Part shown: piece after piece, positions 38,185 through 46,360 of the stretch | How positions within the stretch are numbered: the stretch's first letter is position 1 | How the letters are laid out: each line of letters starts with the position of its first letter | Assembly: GCF_001905665.1 (NCBI RefSeq) | Contig: NZ_LIVX01000002.1 | Location: forward strand, 879,420 to 943,419 | DNA from: Streptomyces sp. CB02261 | Lineage (GTDB): Bacteria > Actinomycetota > Actinomycetes > Streptomycetales > Streptomycetaceae | Reading direction: 5' to 3' | DNA: 64,000 bases | The notes under the pieces: generated by a model | Database searches by the model: none | Seen by the model: only the letters and a program-made list of their open reading frames with translations | Told to the model about the DNA's origin: nothing | Translations under genes and position numbers: made by a program

Positions 38185-38646
38185 TCATCCCCGGGAAGAA
38201 GGGGCCAGGTGGGCGAGCTTCTCCAGGACGGGGGCGGCCGCGCGCAGCTTGGCCCACTCGTCCTCGTCCAGACCCTCGGCGAGGGCGGCCAGCCAGGCGT
38301 TCCGCTTGCGGCGGGACTCTTCGAGCATGGCCTCGGCCCGCTCGGTCGGGCTGACGACCTTCTGCCGGCGGTCGTCGGGGTGCGGCTCCAGCCGGACCAG
38401 TCCCTTGGCTTCGAGCAGCGCGACGATGCGGGTCATCGACGGCGGCTGGACGTGCTCCTTGCGGGCCAGCTCACCGGGGGTGGCGGAACCGCAGAGGGCG
38501 AGGGTGCCGAGCACCGACATCTCGGTGGGGCTCAGCGACTCGTCGACGCGCTGGTGCTTGAGGCGTCGGCCCAGTCGCATGACGGAGGAGCGGAGTGCGT
38601 TCACGGCCGCGTCGTCGTCCGCGGTGCCGTGGGACAGGTCAGGCAT
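38185..38646 (-). CDS. MarR-family regulator of the MFS exporter
   Basis: 153 residues. The winged helix is at about 38-110: LSPTEMSVLGTLALCGSATP, ELARKEHVQPPSMTRIVALL, LEPHPDDRRQKVVSPTERAE. The start ATG 38646 has no ribosome site; TAGGCT on the minus strand ends 7 nt upstream, so the mRNA should be leaderless. A palindrome covers that -10 box, consistent with autorepression of the MarR-MFS operon. Confidence 0.92.
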   Translation of the reverse strand: MPDLSHGTADDDAAVNALRSSVMRLGRRLKHQRVDESLSPTEMSVLGTLALCGSATPGELARKEHVQPPSMTRIVALLEAKGLVRLEPHPDDRRQKVVSPTERAEAMLEESRRKRNAWLAALAEGLDEDEWAKLRAAAPVLEKLAHLAPSSRG

Positions 38647-38650
38647 GTTC

Positions 38651-38661
38651 GTTAGCCTAAC
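38651..38661 (-). promoter_or_regulatory. Palindromic operator over the -10 box of the MarR/MFS operon
   Basis: GTTAGGCTAAC on the minus strand is a perfect odd palindrome whose TAGGCT is the leaderless -10 (7 nt before ATG 38646). A partial repeat of TTAGGCA lies about 20 bp upstream. The core also resembles the middle of an iron box (13 of 19 positions by eye), so DmdR1 binding is an alternative. Confidence 0.6.
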
Positions 38662-38913
38662 TCATTACTCTGCCTAAATACCACCGGGAAGGGCCCGACG
38701 TCGCACGAATCACACCCGTATCCGGCGGCACGGAGGGGGCCGCAGACGGCGGCACAGGCGGCACAGGCGGCGGCACAGGCGCCCCGGACAGCGGCGCAGG
38801 CGGCAGCACAGCGCCGGGCGGATCACACTCCGGCATCCATGTATCACCCAAACGAGTGAGTCGGATCCAGAAAGTGACGCAAAGAGGCCCCGGCTGCCCC
38901 GACCCTGAACGGC

Positions 38914-39174
38914 ATGGGATCGACAGTGCTCAGCCTGCGCATCGACGGTGAGCTGCTCGACCGGCTCAGGAGTCACGCCGCGAGAAGAGGAATGAGCGTC
39001 CAGGACTATGTCGTCCGGACGCTCATTCGGGAGGATTTCGACGAGCGGTTCCAGACCGCCGTCGACGAGACGGAGAGGTTCTACGGGGAGGCCGACGGGG
39101 CGGCGGGCGGGACGGACGGCGCGGCGGCCGTCCCGCCCCACGCTCACGTGAGGCCGAGCGCCGGCATCGCGTAG
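38914..39174 (+). CDS. Ribbon-helix-helix (CopG/Arc-type) protein
   Basis: 86 residues. The N-terminal strand (TVLSLRIDGELLDRLRSHAA) and helix (RRGMSVQDYVVRTLIRED) are a clear ribbon-helix-helix, likely a dimeric DNA-binding protein. The rest is acidic then Gly/Ala-rich. No toxin gene lies next to it, so it is not an obvious antitoxin. Its last 31 bp overlap the opposite purine-permease gene. Upstream, 38735-38815 holds short GGCGGCACA repeats. Confidence 0.85.
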   Translation: MGSTVLSLRIDGELLDRLRSHAARRGMSVQDYVVRTLIREDFDERFQTAVDETERFYGEADGAAGGTDGAAAVPPHAHVRPSAGIA

Positions 39175-40589
39175 TAGAAGACGAAGACCGCCGACACGAC
39201 GTACATGGCGACCGGGACCTCCCGGCCCCGTCCGGCGGCCAGACGCAGCACGCTGAACGCGATGAAGCCGATGCCGATGCCGTTGGTGATCGAGTACGTG
39301 AACGGCATCATCACCATGGCCAGGAACGCCGGCACCGCGATGGTGAAGTCGCTCCAGTCGATGTCCTTGATCGACCCGGCCAGGATCAGGAAGCCGACCG
39401 CGAGCAGCGCGGGCGTCGCCGCCTGGGACGGGACCATCGTCGCCAGCGGCGTGAGGAACAGCGCCACCGAGAACAGGCCGCCGGTCACGACCGAGGCGAG
39501 GCCCGTACGCGCGCCCTCGCCGACGCCCGCCGTGGACTCCACGAAGCAGGTGGTGGCCGAGGAGGAGGTCGCACCGCCGGAGGCGACGGCCAGGCCGTCC
39601 ACGAGCAGGACCTTGTTGATGCCGGGGAAGTTGCCGTCCTGGTCGATCAGCTTGGCCTCGTCGCCGACGCCGAGGATCGTGCCCATGGCGTCGAAGAAGC
39701 AGGACAGCAGCACGGTGAAGACGAAGAGGACGCCGGTCAGGTAGCCGACCTTCTCGAAGCCGCCGAAGAGGCTGACCTCGCCGACCAGGCCGAAGTCCGG
39801 CGAGGCGACCGGGTTGCCGGGCCACTCCGGGGTGGTGAGGCCCCAGGAGGGCACGGTCGCGACCGCGTTGATCACCATCGCGACGATCGTCATGACGACG
39901 ATCGAGATGAGGATCGCGCCCGGCACCTTGCGGATGATCAGGGCGAGCGTGAGGAGCGTGCCCAGGACGAAGACCAGGACGGGCCAGCCGGTGAGGTGGC
40001 CGTCGGCACCGAGCTGGAGCGGGACGGTGGTGTGCGCGGCGTCGGGGATGCGGGAGACGAAGCCCGAGTCGACGAGGCCGATCAGCATGATGAAGAGGCC
40101 GATGCCGATCGCGATGCCCTTGCGCAGGCCGACCGGGACGGCGTTCATCACGCGCTCGCGCAGACCGGTCGCGACGAGCAGCATCACGACGACACCGGCG
40201 AGGACGACCATGCCCATGGCGTCGGCCCAGGACATCCTGGGCGCGAGCTGGAGCGCGACGACCGTGTTGACGCCGAGGCCGGCGGCGAGGGCGATCGGGA
40301 CGTTGCCGATGACACCCATGAGGAGCGTCGAGAACGCCGCCGTGAGGACGGTGGCGGTGACGAGCTGGCCGCTGTCGAGCTGATGCCCGTACATGTCCTT
40401 GGCGCTGCCGAGGATGATCGGGTTCAGCACGATGATGTAGGCCATCGCGAAGAACGTGGCGAAGCCGCCACGGACCTCGCGGGCGACGGTCGAACCGCGC
40501 TCGGAGATCTTGAAGTAGCGGTCGAGGCCCGAGACGGGAGCTTCGGGACCCTCGGGGGGCATGGCCTTGGCGGCGGCCGTGGTGCTCAT
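39144..40589 (-). CDS. NCS2-family (AzgA-type) purine permease
   Basis: 481 residues from ATG 40589, with GAGGAA upstream. About 12-14 hydrophobic segments of the adenine/guanine/hypoxanthine permease family: GGFATFFAMAYIIVLNPIIL, ALAAGLGVNTVVALQLAP, GLRKGIAIGIGLFIMLIGLV, FFDAMGTILGVGDEAKLID, GGATSSSATTCFVESTAGVG. It imports purines with protons across the membrane. The GATSSSATTCFVES segment is a family signature. It ends within the opposite RHH gene. Confidence 0.93.
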   Translation of the reverse strand: MSTTAAAKAMPPEGPEAPVSGLDRYFKISERGSTVAREVRGGFATFFAMAYIIVLNPIILGSAKDMYGHQLDSGQLVTATVLTAAFSTLLMGVIGNVPIALAAGLGVNTVVALQLAPRMSWADAMGMVVLAGVVVMLLVATGLRERVMNAVPVGLRKGIAIGIGLFIMLIGLVDSGFVSRIPDAAHTTVPLQLGADGHLTGWPVLVFVLGTLLTLALIIRKVPGAILISIVVMTIVAMVINAVATVPSWGLTTPEWPGNPVASPDFGLVGEVSLFGGFEKVGYLTGVLFVFTVLLSCFFDAMGTILGVGDEAKLIDQDGNFPGINKVLLVDGLAVASGGATSSSATTCFVESTAGVGEGARTGLASVVTGGLFSVALFLTPLATMVPSQAATPALLAVGFLILAGSIKDIDWSDFTIAVPAFLAMVMMPFTYSITNGIGIGFIAFSVLRLAAGRGREVPVAMYVVSAVFVFYYAMPALGLT

Positions 40590-40724
40590 GGGGTGGGGTT
40601 CCTCTTCGGAGAAGTCCTTTTGGCGGTTCATACGAAGGAAACGCGCCAGAGGCAAACCGTTTCAGTATGAACACATGAACGAGGGGGCGTCTATCTCCGC
40701 GCGTAGATACGCGTCTCGGCCACC

Positions 40725-40730
40725 TAGACT
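40725..40730 (+). promoter_or_regulatory. Leaderless -10 box of the DUF2530 gene
   Basis: TAGACT, 7 nt gap, ATG 40738. A palindrome CGCGTA-GA-TACGCG lies just upstream at 40699-40712. Confidence 0.6.
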
Positions 40731-40737
40731 GAAGCCC

Positions 40738-41022
40738 ATGGCGAAGTGGACACCGAAGCACGAGGCACCCGAGCCCCTCGAAGGGCCCGTCGTCGCCACC
40801 ATCACCGGCGGCACGATCCTCTGGTTCGTCCTCTTCCTCGTCCAGGTCCCCTTCTACGGCTGGTTCGACGACCGGGACCTCACCTGGTGGGTGTGGACCT
40901 GCCTGGCCGGCGCCGGACTGGGCCTGATCGGCATCTGGTACGTCCGCAAGCGCGACGCGGCGATCAAGCGGCACGAGGCGGCGGGGTCCGGGTCCACCCC
41001 GGAGTCGACGCCCGGCGCGTAG
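40738..41022 (+). CDS. DUF2530 membrane protein
   Basis: 94 residues starting MAKWTPKHEAPEPLEGPVV, as usual for DUF2530. Two hydrophobic segments follow at about 22-42 (TITGGTILWFVLFLVQ) and 52-72 (WWVWTCLAGAGLGLIGIWYV), then a basic tail (RKRDAAIKRHE). The long upstream frame is not coding: the start is fixed by homology and by the leaderless promoter. Function unknown. Divergent from the purine permease. Confidence 0.92.
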   Translation: MAKWTPKHEAPEPLEGPVVATITGGTILWFVLFLVQVPFYGWFDDRDLTWWVWTCLAGAGLGLIGIWYVRKRDAAIKRHEAAGSGSTPESTPGA

Positions 41023-41110
41023 CACCTGGGGACCATTCCCCTCCTCCCCCGGTCTGATCTTCGCCCTCCTCGGCAGGTGAACGCCCCGTTCCGGTCGTAA
41101 CGTCGAGAAC

Positions 41111-43522
41111 ATGACGCAGCGGGCGAAGATCGACACGGACGGCAGTGAGGCCCAGGCGGCCGGCCCCCCGCCCGTCGTCCACCGCGCCGCGGGCCTCACC
41201 TCGGCCGAGGTCGCCGAACGCGTCGCACGCGGCGAGGTCAACGACGTACCCGTACGGAGCTCCCGCTCGACCACCGACATCGTCCGCGGGAACGTCTTCA
41301 CCCGCTTCAACGCGATCATCGGCGTCCTCTGGGTGATCATGCTCGTCGTCGCGCCGATCCAGGACAGCCTCTTCGGCTTCGTCATCATCGCCAACACCGG
41401 CATCGGCATCATCCAGGAACTCCGCGCCAAGAAGACCCTCGACGGCCTCGCCGTCATCGGCGAGGCGAAACCGACCGTTCGCCGCGACGGCGTCACCGCG
41501 GAACTCTCCACCTCCGAGATCGTCCTCGGCGACCTGATCGAACTCGGACCCGGCGACAAGGTCGTCGTCGACGGCGTCGTCGCCGAGGCCGACAGCCTGG
41601 AGATCGACGAGTCACTCCTCACCGGCGAGGCCGACCCCGTCGTCAAGAAGGCCGGCGACCCGATGATGTCCGGCTCCTTCGTGGTCGCCGGCGGCGGCGC
41701 GTTCACCGCCACCAAGGTCGGCCGCGAGGCCTACGCGGCCCAGCTCGCGGAAGAGGCCTCCCGCTTCACCCTCGTCCACTCCGAACTGCGCTCCGGCATC
41801 TCCACGATCCTCAAGTACGTGACGTGGATGATGATCCCGACCGCGATCGGCCTGGTCATCAGCCAGCTCGTCGTCAAGGACAACGACCTCAAGAACTCGA
41901 TCGCCCGCACGGTCGGCGGCATCGTCCCGATGATCCCCGAGGGCCTCGTCCTGCTCACCTCGGTCGCCTTCGCCATCGGAGTCGTACGCCTGGGCCGCAA
42001 GCAGTGCCTCGTGCAGGAACTGCCCGCCATCGAGGGCCTCGCCCGCGTCGACGTCGTGTGCCTGGACAAGACGGGCACGCTCACCGAGGGCGGCATGGAC
42101 GTCACGGAACTCCGCCCGCTGGGCGACACGGACGAGACGTACGTACGGAAGGTCCTCGGCGCCCTGGGCGAGTCCGACCCTCGCCCCAACGCCTCCCTCC
42201 AGGCCATCATCGACGCCTACCCGGACACCGTGGAGTGGCGGTGCACGGAGGCGCTGCCGTTCTCCTCCGCCCGCAAGTACAGCGGCGCCGCGTTCAGCGA
42301 GGGCGACGGCGAGACCTCGACCTGGCTCCTCGGCGCGCCCGACGTGCTCCTGCCGGCCGGTGACCCCACCCTCACCGAGATCGACCACCTCAACGAACAG
42401 GGCCTCCGGGTCCTCCTCCTGGCCCGTACGGCACACGAGCTCGACGACCCCGAGGTCGCCGCCGACGCCCACCCGGCCGCCCTCGTCGTCCTCGAACAGC
42501 GGCTCCGGCCCGACGCCTCCGACACCCTCGCCTACTTCGCCGACCAGAACGTCGCCACCAAGATCATCTCGGGTGACAACGCGGTGTCCGTCGGCGCGGT
42601 CGCCGGAAAGCTCGACATGGCGGGCGCGGAGAACACGGTCGACGCCCGCACCCTCCCCACCGACCGGGAGGAGATGGCGAAGGTCCTCGACGAGAACGCG
42701 GTCTTCGGCCGGGTCACGCCGCAGCAGAAGCGGGACATGGTGGCGGCGCTCCAGTCGCACGGCCACACGGTCGCCATGACGGGCGACGGCGTCAACGACG
42801 TCCTGGCCCTGAAGGACGCCGACATCGGCGTCTCGATGGGCTCGGGCTCGGAGGCCACGCGGGCGGTCGCGCAGATCGTCCTCCTGAACAACAGCTTCGC
42901 CACCCTCCCGTCCGTGGTGGCGGAGGGCCGGCGGGTCATCGGGAACATCACCCGCGTGGCGACCCTGTTCCTGACGAAGACGGTCTACTCGGTGCTCCTG
43001 GCGGTCCTGGTGGTCTGCTCACAGGTCGAGTACCCCTTCCTGCCCCGCCACCTCACGCTGCTGTCCACGCTGACGATCGGCGTCCCGGCGTTCTTCCTCG
43101 CGCTCGCCCCCAACAAGGAGCGCGCGAAGCCGAACTTCGTCCGGAGGGTCATGCGGTACGCGATCCCCGGCGGCGTCATCGCGGCGGCGGCCACCTTCAC
43201 CACGTACCTCCTGGCCCGCCACCACTACAGCGGCACCGGCGCCCTGGAGGCCGAGACCAGCGCCGCCACCCTGACCCTGTTCCTCGTCTCGATGTGGGTC
43301 CTGGCGATCATCGCCCGCCCGTACACCTGGTGGCGCCTCACCCTGGTCGCGACCATGGGAGGCGCCTTCCTCCTCGTCCTGGTCGTCCCCTGGCTCCAGG
43401 ACTTCTTCGCCCTGAAGCTGGTGGGCGTGACGATGCCGTGGACGGCGGTGGCCGTCGCGGCCGGCGGAGGCCTGCTCCTGGAGACGGCGTGGCACTGGGT
43501 GGACCGCAGGTTCCCGGCGTAG
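41111..43522 (+). CDS. Cation-transporting P-type ATPase (CtpE-like)
   Basis: 803 residues. Motifs: actuator LLTGEADPV at about 178, membrane M4 IPEGLVLL at about 278, phosphorylation site CLDKTGTLTEGG at about 318, ATP-binding region with KYSGAAF and the hinge MTGDGVNDVLALKDADIGVS at about 555. No N-terminal heavy-metal domain. The order and PEGL motif fit the mycobacterial CtpE group, reported to carry Ca2+; the cation here is unproven. The mRNA is probably leaderless: TAACGT (41098-41103) lies 7 nt before ATG. Confidence 0.93.
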   Translation: MTQRAKIDTDGSEAQAAGPPPVVHRAAGLTSAEVAERVARGEVNDVPVRSSRSTTDIVRGNVFTRFNAIIGVLWVIMLVVAPIQDSLFGFVIIANTGIGIIQELRAKKTLDGLAVIGEAKPTVRRDGVTAELSTSEIVLGDLIELGPGDKVVVDGVVAEADSLEIDESLLTGEADPVVKKAGDPMMSGSFVVAGGGAFTATKVGREAYAAQLAEEASRFTLVHSELRSGISTILKYVTWMMIPTAIGLVISQLVVKDNDLKNSIARTVGGIVPMIPEGLVLLTSVAFAIGVVRLGRKQCLVQELPAIEGLARVDVVCLDKTGTLTEGGMDVTELRPLGDTDETYVRKVLGALGESDPRPNASLQAIIDAYPDTVEWRCTEALPFSSARKYSGAAFSEGDGETSTWLLGAPDVLLPAGDPTLTEIDHLNEQGLRVLLLARTAHELDDPEVAADAHPAALVVLEQRLRPDASDTLAYFADQNVATKIISGDNAVSVGAVAGKLDMAGAENTVDARTLPTDREEMAKVLDENAVFGRVTPQQKRDMVAALQSHGHTVAMTGDGVNDVLALKDADIGVSMGSGSEATRAVAQIVLLNNSFATLPSVVAEGRRVIGNITRVATLFLTKTVYSVLLAVLVVCSQVEYPFLPRHLTLLSTLTIGVPAFFLALAPNKERAKPNFVRRVMRYAIPGGVIAAAATFTTYLLARHHYSGTGALEAETSAATLTLFLVSMWVLAIIARPYTWWRLTLVATMGGAFLLVLVVPWLQDFFALKLVGVTMPWTAVAVAAGGGLLLETAWHWVDRRFPA

Positions 43523-43527
43523 GAGGT

Positions 43528-43542
43528 CACGCGCTGCGCGTG
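43528..43542 (+). terminator. Small terminator-like hairpin after the P-type ATPase
   Basis: CACGCGC-T-GCGCGTG, 7-bp arms, directly after the stop codon. The space from here to 43688 shows no gene; it holds short repeats of GACGCATC/GGACGTC. Confidence 0.4.
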
Positions 43543-43688
43543 CGGGTCGGCCGCGAGAAACTGAAGCTGTCGGCGAATGTCGGACGCCGCCGAGGCGTCG
43601 GGCGCATCGGACGTCACCGAGGCATCCGACGCAACGCATCTGCCGTCCCTGACTTCCCGGACGCATCTGACTTCTCGAGGAGACGGTC

Positions 43689-43937
43689 ATGACGACGGAG
43701 CAAGGTAGGAGCATCGACACCATCCCGGAGGAGTTCGTCGGACTGATCGAGGAGTTCCGCGCTCTGCTCGACAAGCACCCGAAGGCGGTCCGGCACTTCT
43801 CGCTGGCGTACCACCCTGCGGGTCGCGAGGGGGAAGTGACCACCACGACGACGACGGCGGGAAGCCATCAGCCGGTCTTCGAGTGCTCCGAGATCGAACC
43901 CGGATTCGTCGTGTGCGAGCGCGTCGACGAGCAGTGA
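43689..43937 (+). CDS. Small acidic protein of unknown function
   Basis: 82 residues from ATG 43689 with GGAGA upstream. It begins with an acidic helix (DTIPEEFVGLIEEFRALLDK) and ends in a beta-type stretch (HQPVFECSEIEPGFVVCERV) with two Cys and a Thr run in the middle. I do not recognise it. It precedes a Cys-rich gene by 38 bp on the same strand, so the two probably form an operon. Codon use is less GC-biased than the flanking ATPase gene. Confidence 0.65.
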   Translation: MTTEQGRSIDTIPEEFVGLIEEFRALLDKHPKAVRHFSLAYHPAGREGEVTTTTTTAGSHQPVFECSEIEPGFVVCERVDEQ

Positions 43938-43975
43938 CCGTGCAGGAACCGGCCGGACCACCGACAGGAGCCGTG

Positions 43976-44302
43976 ATGTCCTATCCGCACGACCGTCTCA
44001 ATGACGAGCAGGTGCGAGCCCTCAGAGAGGCGGCTCAGCTGGTCAGTCAGGCACGGAGTACGGCTGCCGACGTGCTCTCCCGCTCCGGAATCGACCCGGG
44101 TCTCGTGTCCCACGGGTCCTTGCACTTCTGCACCGCGATGCAGTCGCCCGGCCCACCGATCCGCGCCTGCGGGTGCCCGGGGTTCCGGGGCGACGCCGAC
44201 TTCTGCTTCAGCCAGTACCACGACTTCACGGGCCCGGACCTCGGCGGGGGCGCGATCATCCGCATCTGCGGCCACCCCCGGGACGCCCATGAGGTGATCT
44301 GA
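43976..44302 (+). CDS. Small Cys-rich protein of unknown function
   Basis: 108 residues from ATG 43976, with AGGAG five bases upstream (GTG 43973 is too close). Residues 1-45 are helical (LNDEQVRALREAAQLVSQAR). The C half carries five Cys and several His (HFCTAMQSPG, RACGCPGFRG, DFCFSQYHDFTGPDLGGG, RICGHP), suggesting a metal site. It resembles an actinobacterial domain of unknown function, possibly DUF6422, from memory. Second gene of the small operon starting at 43689. Confidence 0.65.
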   Translation: MSYPHDRLNDEQVRALREAAQLVSQARSTAADVLSRSGIDPGLVSHGSLHFCTAMQSPGPPIRACGCPGFRGDADFCFSQYHDFTGPDLGGGAIIRICGHPRDAHEVI

Positions 44303-44313
44303 GGGGACCTCAG
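44299..44313. terminator. Hairpin spanning both stop codons of a convergent pair
   Basis: CTGAGG-GGA-CCTCAG contains the TGA of the plus gene (44300-44302) and the TGA of the minus gene (44310-44312), giving a compact bidirectional end. Confidence 0.45.
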
Positions 44314-44744
44314 GAATCCGACTCCCCGTCGAAGCCCAGAAAGGTCCCGGATGCGTCGGTCGCGTCCGCGAAGTCGGCGAGACCCATGTTGCCGATGGTG
44401 AGGTTGGCCGACACGTCGGGGAACCACCGGGCCGGCAGCCTGAACGTGCGCCCCGGCTCGTCGTCCGACAGATCCACGGCCAGGAGGGCGTACGACGGGT
44501 CCCCCATGGCCCGCGCGTCGGCCAGGAACACCTGGACGATCTGCTCGTCCTCCCCCGCACCGGCCTCCTCGTCCACCAGCTCCTGGACGCTCACCCCCGA
44601 GAAACGGGGATCGCTGACGTATGTGGCGTGGGTGCGCTGGTCGACGGCGTCGAGCGCGGCGCGGAGGTCGTCCCAGGCCGCGTCGTCATCGAAGTCGGTG
44701 CGAAGGACGAGCGAGGTCAGGTCGTCGGGGTACGGCAGCGGCAT
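44310..44744 (-). CDS. DUF6924-type conserved protein
   Basis: 144 residues from ATG 44744. The start PLPYPDDLTSLVLRTDFDDD is followed by ATYVSDPRFSGVSVQELVDE, FLADARAMGDPSYALLAVDL, PARWFPDVSANLTIGNMGLA and DFADATDASGTFLGF, which fit the actinobacterial DUF6924 family. It is a soluble acidic protein with no known role. Its ribosome site (GGAGG) and start codon lie inside a perfect palindrome at 44741-44763, so translation may be controlled by folding. Confidence 0.8.
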   Translation of the reverse strand: MPLPYPDDLTSLVLRTDFDDDAAWDDLRAALDAVDQRTHATYVSDPRFSGVSVQELVDEEAGAGEDEQIVQVFLADARAMGDPSYALLAVDLSDDEPGRTFRLPARWFPDVSANLTIGNMGLADFADATDASGTFLGFDGESDS

Positions 44745-44763
44745 GGGAGGGATCCTCCCATGC
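44741..44763 (-). promoter_or_regulatory. Palindrome enclosing the ribosome site and start of the DUF6924 gene
   Basis: GCATGGGA-GGGATCC-TCCCATGC; on the minus strand the GGAGG ribosome site pairs with CCTCCC next to the ATG. In RNA this would sequester the start site. Confidence 0.6.
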
Positions 44764-44968
44764 GCCTCCGACATCGACCGTTCCCGCCGGGGCGGCGATC
44801 AGGCGGCGGCCCGGCAGTCGGCACGGTCGGCGTCCGGGTCGTGGCGGACTCGGATGGGAGGAAGGGCGCGGGGATGGCGGGACGTGGAGATACGCGCCCC
44901 GGTGGCGCGAGGCGCGGCCCTGGGCGGGCCGGGTTCGTGGGCTTCTGGTGGGACCGAACCCCCGCCCG

Positions 44969-45751
44969 TCAGCGCACGTCGACGTAGTCGGCTACCGAGA
45001 GGGAGGGTGCCACCCAGTACGGGGCCGCGTACTTCCAGCGGTAGTAGCCGTCGGCCGATGCCGTGACCGTGGTGCGGAGGTGTCCGGTCGCGTTCGAGGT
45101 CACGGTCTTCACCGTGGCGTACGCCGTGCACGGGTACGTGCAGTACTGGAGCTGCACCGCCTGACGGGACAGCCCGGTCCAGGTGTTCGAGTTCCAGTTC
45201 GCCACCGTCAGCCGGCCGTTGACGGTGAGCGCCGCACCCCTGCGTACCGGCTCGGGCGTCGCGTCGCCGATGAGCGCCGTGGCCCGGCGCACCGACGCCG
45301 ACGGGTAGTAGCCGCTCCGGTAGTCCCCGTCCCGGGCATCCACCTGGACGTAGACCTTCCAGTTGCCCGGGCCCGCAAGCCCGTTGTGGATCAGGTCATC
45401 GCGCGGATCCAGCGTGTGCGTGGTGGTGCACGTCTTCACCGCGCCGGTGCCTGTGCAGGTGGCACGCCGGGAAGCGGCGTAGTTGATGTCGTCACCGACC
45501 CGGTTCTCGAGGTCCAGCCAGACCTCCGTGAGAGCGGAGTCCTCGGCGATGGTGGCCGTGACGGTCACCTTCTTCGCGGTGGTGGTCAGGACGATGTCCT
45601 TGCCGCCGTTGACGACGACCTTGGTGATCCGCATGTTGCCGACGACGGCCTGGGCCGTGGGTGCGAGCGTCGTCGCGAGCGCCGCGACGGTCAGGAGCGC
45701 ACCGCCGAGGGCTGCCGCCCGGCCGGAACGAGTGAGTGCGCGAAGGCGCAA
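44969..45751 (-). CDS. Secreted beta-sandwich-type protein of unknown function
   Basis: 260 residues from TTG 45751, preceded by GGGGGGAA; a second TTG at 45763 is in frame. The signal peptide (AAALGGALLTVAALATTLAP, then TAQA) ends at about 35. The mature part has Ig-like strands: NMRITKVVVNGGKDIVLTTT, VTATIAEDSALTEVWLDLEN, a CTGTGAVKTCTTTHTL pair of Cys, WKVYVQVDARDGDYRSGYYP and a C-terminal TVNGRLTVANWN plus a Cys pair (QYCTYPCTAY). Exported, disulfide-bonded, role unknown. The 225 bp before its stop (44745-44968) hold no convincing gene. Confidence 0.8.
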   Translation of the reverse strand: MRLRALTRSGRAAALGGALLTVAALATTLAPTAQAVVGNMRITKVVVNGGKDIVLTTTAKKVTVTATIAEDSALTEVWLDLENRVGDDINYAASRRATCTGTGAVKTCTTTHTLDPRDDLIHNGLAGPGNWKVYVQVDARDGDYRSGYYPSASVRRATALIGDATPEPVRRGAALTVNGRLTVANWNSNTWTGLSRQAVQLQYCTYPCTAYATVKTVTSNATGHLRTTVTASADGYYRWKYAAPYWVAPSLSVADYVDVR

Positions 45752-45770
45752 GATTCCCCCCAAGGAAAGA

Positions 45771-45790
45771 ATCCGGCCTCTTGGCCGGAT
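45771..45790. promoter_or_regulatory. Hairpin upstream of the secreted-protein gene
   Basis: ATCCGGCC-TCTT-GGCCGGAT, 8-bp perfect arms, ending about 8-20 bp before the two possible starts of the secreted-protein gene; a leader hairpin or operator. Confidence 0.4.
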
Positions 45791-45902
45791 CTATCAGCTT
45801 CGTGCGGAGTGTACGGGCCGACGAAGTCGGGTGCGGCGGGACGGCCGGCCGGTTACTCTGCCCGGCATGCGGAACGCACGTGCGAACGGGCCTCGGGGCT
45901 TC

Positions 45903-45939
45903 AGGTAGCCCGCCAGGACACCCCTGGCGGTCGCTACCT
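45903..45939 (+). promoter_or_regulatory. Long 5' hairpin ahead of the 45951 gene
   Basis: AGGTAGC CCGCCAGG, loop ACACC, CCTGGCGG, TC bulge, GCTACCT: 15 base pairs interrupted only by a 2-nt bulge, followed by CGGAG and GTG 45951. It probably forms in the mRNA leader and may protect or regulate it. Confidence 0.6.
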
Positions 45940-45950
45940 ACGGAGTCGCC

Positions 45951-46340
45951 GTGGCACGCACCGCCCATCACCCTTCCCACACCCGCAGGCGCACGCGTCA
46001 CGCCATGCTCACGGGCCAGCCCTGGTATGCCGTGGTCCTGCGTGACCTCCGGTACAGCGCCCGGGACGTCTCCCAGGCCCGGCGGGAGGGCCGTCGGCCC
46101 CGGCCTCGTCCGGTCCTGCGTGCCGTCGAGGTGTACGCGTTTCCCCGGCACCAGTCGGATGCCACCGTCGGGCGGTGGGCCGCCGTGGAAGAGCGACGTG
46201 CCCGGCAGCGGCTCCGCCGACAGGCGGGGGTAGTGCTGCGGCTCGTGAACGCTCCCGGCGGCGCCGTCGATGTCGACGCCGCCGACCTCGTCGGCATCCC
46301 TCCCGCCCGCCACCGGCGCGGTGGGCTCTGGTTCGCCTAG
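45951..46340 (+). CDS. Small basic conserved protein of unknown function
   Basis: 129 residues from GTG 45951 with GGAG upstream. The N terminus is Arg/His-rich (ARTAHHPSHTRRRTRHAML). The conserved-looking body includes PWYAVVLRDLRYSARDVSQA, GRWAAVEERRARQRLRRQAG and LRLVNAPGGAVDVDAADLVG with an IPPARHRRGGLWFA end. I recall similar Streptomyces proteins but no function; the high charge suggests nucleic-acid binding. A strong hairpin lies in its leader. Confidence 0.7.
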   Translation: MARTAHHPSHTRRRTRHAMLTGQPWYAVVLRDLRYSARDVSQARREGRRPRPRPVLRAVEVYAFPRHQSDATVGRWAAVEERRARQRLRRQAGVVLRLVNAPGGAVDVDAADLVGIPPARHRRGGLWFA

Positions 46341-46360
46341 TGCCCGGCCGGTGCCCGGAC

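Noticed and set aside
38657..38851. 64-residue minus-strand frame rich in Pro
   Set aside because: It reads through GGCGGCACA repeats and the MarR operator; composition is low-complexity.
44799..45131. Minus-strand frame ending in a DPDADRADC segment like part of an Excalibur motif
   Set aside because: Most of it overlaps the secreted-protein gene in another frame, no start signal is seen, and the motif lacks the rest of the domain.
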